Source of the DNA: CALKZN01 sp964633815
GTDB lineage: Bacteria; Pseudomonadota; Gammaproteobacteria; Arenicellales; Arenicellaceae
NCBI GenBank assembly: GCA_964633815.1
Contig: CAZWHW010000008.1
Location: 10,143-74,142, forward strand
Reading direction: 5' to 3'
DNA length: 64,000 nucleotides
A program made the position numbers and the translations under genes. Below are positions 63,742 to 64,000 of the stretch, in pieces (position 1 is the stretch's first letter; each line of letters opens with the position of its first letter). The notes beneath the pieces were generated by a model. That model was not told the DNA's origin. It searched no databases and worked only from the letters and a program-made list of their open reading frames with translations.

Positions 63742-64000
63742 ATGAACAAACATTCAGCAAAAAACGCACAATCATCCATTGATATCCAATCACTACTTGG
63801 CTTAGTTGAGGATGACATGCACCGAGTCAATAGCAGTATACAAACGCAGTTAAATTCTGATGTAGCACTAATCAATCAACTAGGAGCCTATATTATTCAA
63901 GCTGGAGGCAAGCGTTTAAGACCGGTAAGCTTATTATTAGCTGCACGCGCATGTGTTCCTAATAGCAAAACACTAAACCAAGAATTTATTGACCTGGCCG
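63742..64000 (+). CDS. ispB: Polyprenyl diphosphate synthase, N-terminal part
   Basis: The first 86 codons of a trans-prenyltransferase, cut by the right edge. The segment LINQLGAYIIQAGGKRLRPVSLLLAARA holds the conserved GGKRLRP motif near residues 55-61, which binds the diphosphate of IPP. Divergence from the rplU locus is the usual position of octaprenyl diphosphate synthase, which makes the ubiquinone side chain. The DDxxD motifs lie beyond the window. Confidence 0.88.
   Translation, partial: MNKHSAKNAQSSIDIQSLLGLVEDDMHRVNSSIQTQLNSDVALINQLGAYIIQAGGKRLRPVSLLLAARACVPNSKTLNQEFIDLA

Overview
The window looks like an AT-rich gammaproteobacterial chromosome. The basis is gene content and order: ispH-lspA-ileS-ribF-murJ facing rpsT, rplU-rpmA-obgE, guaB-guaA, a fimT-pilV-pilW-pilX-pilY1-pilE minor-pilin operon, a Pseudomonas-like long isocitrate lyase and a DUF945/YdgA protein. 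I cannot name a genus. No rRNA, tRNA, CRISPR array, insertion sequence or phage gene is visible. One 100-N scaffold gap (33227-33326) is flanked by an exact 55-bp duplication and is probably an assembly artefact.

Layout. 1-6400: a partial P-loop kinase, a DUF2797 protein, guaB-guaA, a flavin/2Fe-2S reductase and a ThiO-like oxidase. 6535-16094: a minor-pilin/PilY1 operon that ends in an AlgR-like LytTR response regulator. 16383-23701: an assimilatory nitrate/nitrite cluster (nirB, nirD, a nirB-derived NasC-like reductase, nasA) behind a near-consensus sigma-54 promoter. 23844-31691: housekeeping genes. 31823-33193: small genes (Rof-like, CBS-pair, possible ADP-ribosyltransferase fold). 33593-39127: glyoxylate shunt genes aceA and glcB with a divergent XRE-type regulator. 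39170-40265: a secreted low-complexity protein and a DUF2007 protein. 40284-58725: a sulfonate island. 58744-64000: proB, obgE, rpmA, rplU, a DUF945 protein and partial ispB.

The sulfonate island is the most interesting part. It reads as a complete isethionate (2-hydroxyethanesulfonate) catabolic unit. A TRAP transporter (IseKLM-like) imports the substrate. A GMC flavoprotein (IseJ-like) would oxidise it to sulfoacetaldehyde. Xsc cleaves that to acetyl phosphate and sulfite. Pta makes acetyl-CoA, and a SoeABC-type molybdoenzyme oxidises sulfite to sulfate at the membrane. The neighbouring aceA-glcB genes would let the cell grow on the resulting acetyl-CoA. Two convergent IclR regulators sit in the middle, and an identical 13-bp box lies in both flanking promoter regions. 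Two components are unexpected: a CobS/CobT-like AAA+/VWA pair between the transporter and the dehydrogenase, and a VKOR-thioredoxin fusion directly behind pta.

Regulatory details read from the sequence include a strong terminator between the TRAP binding protein and its permeases, GC-rich (stringent-type) discriminators at the rpsT and rplU promoters, a guaB promoter placed so close to the ATG that the mRNA may be leaderless, and three 14-bp-spaced direct repeats in front of the glyoxylate-locus regulator. All functional names rest on reading the proteins by eye; no database search was run.
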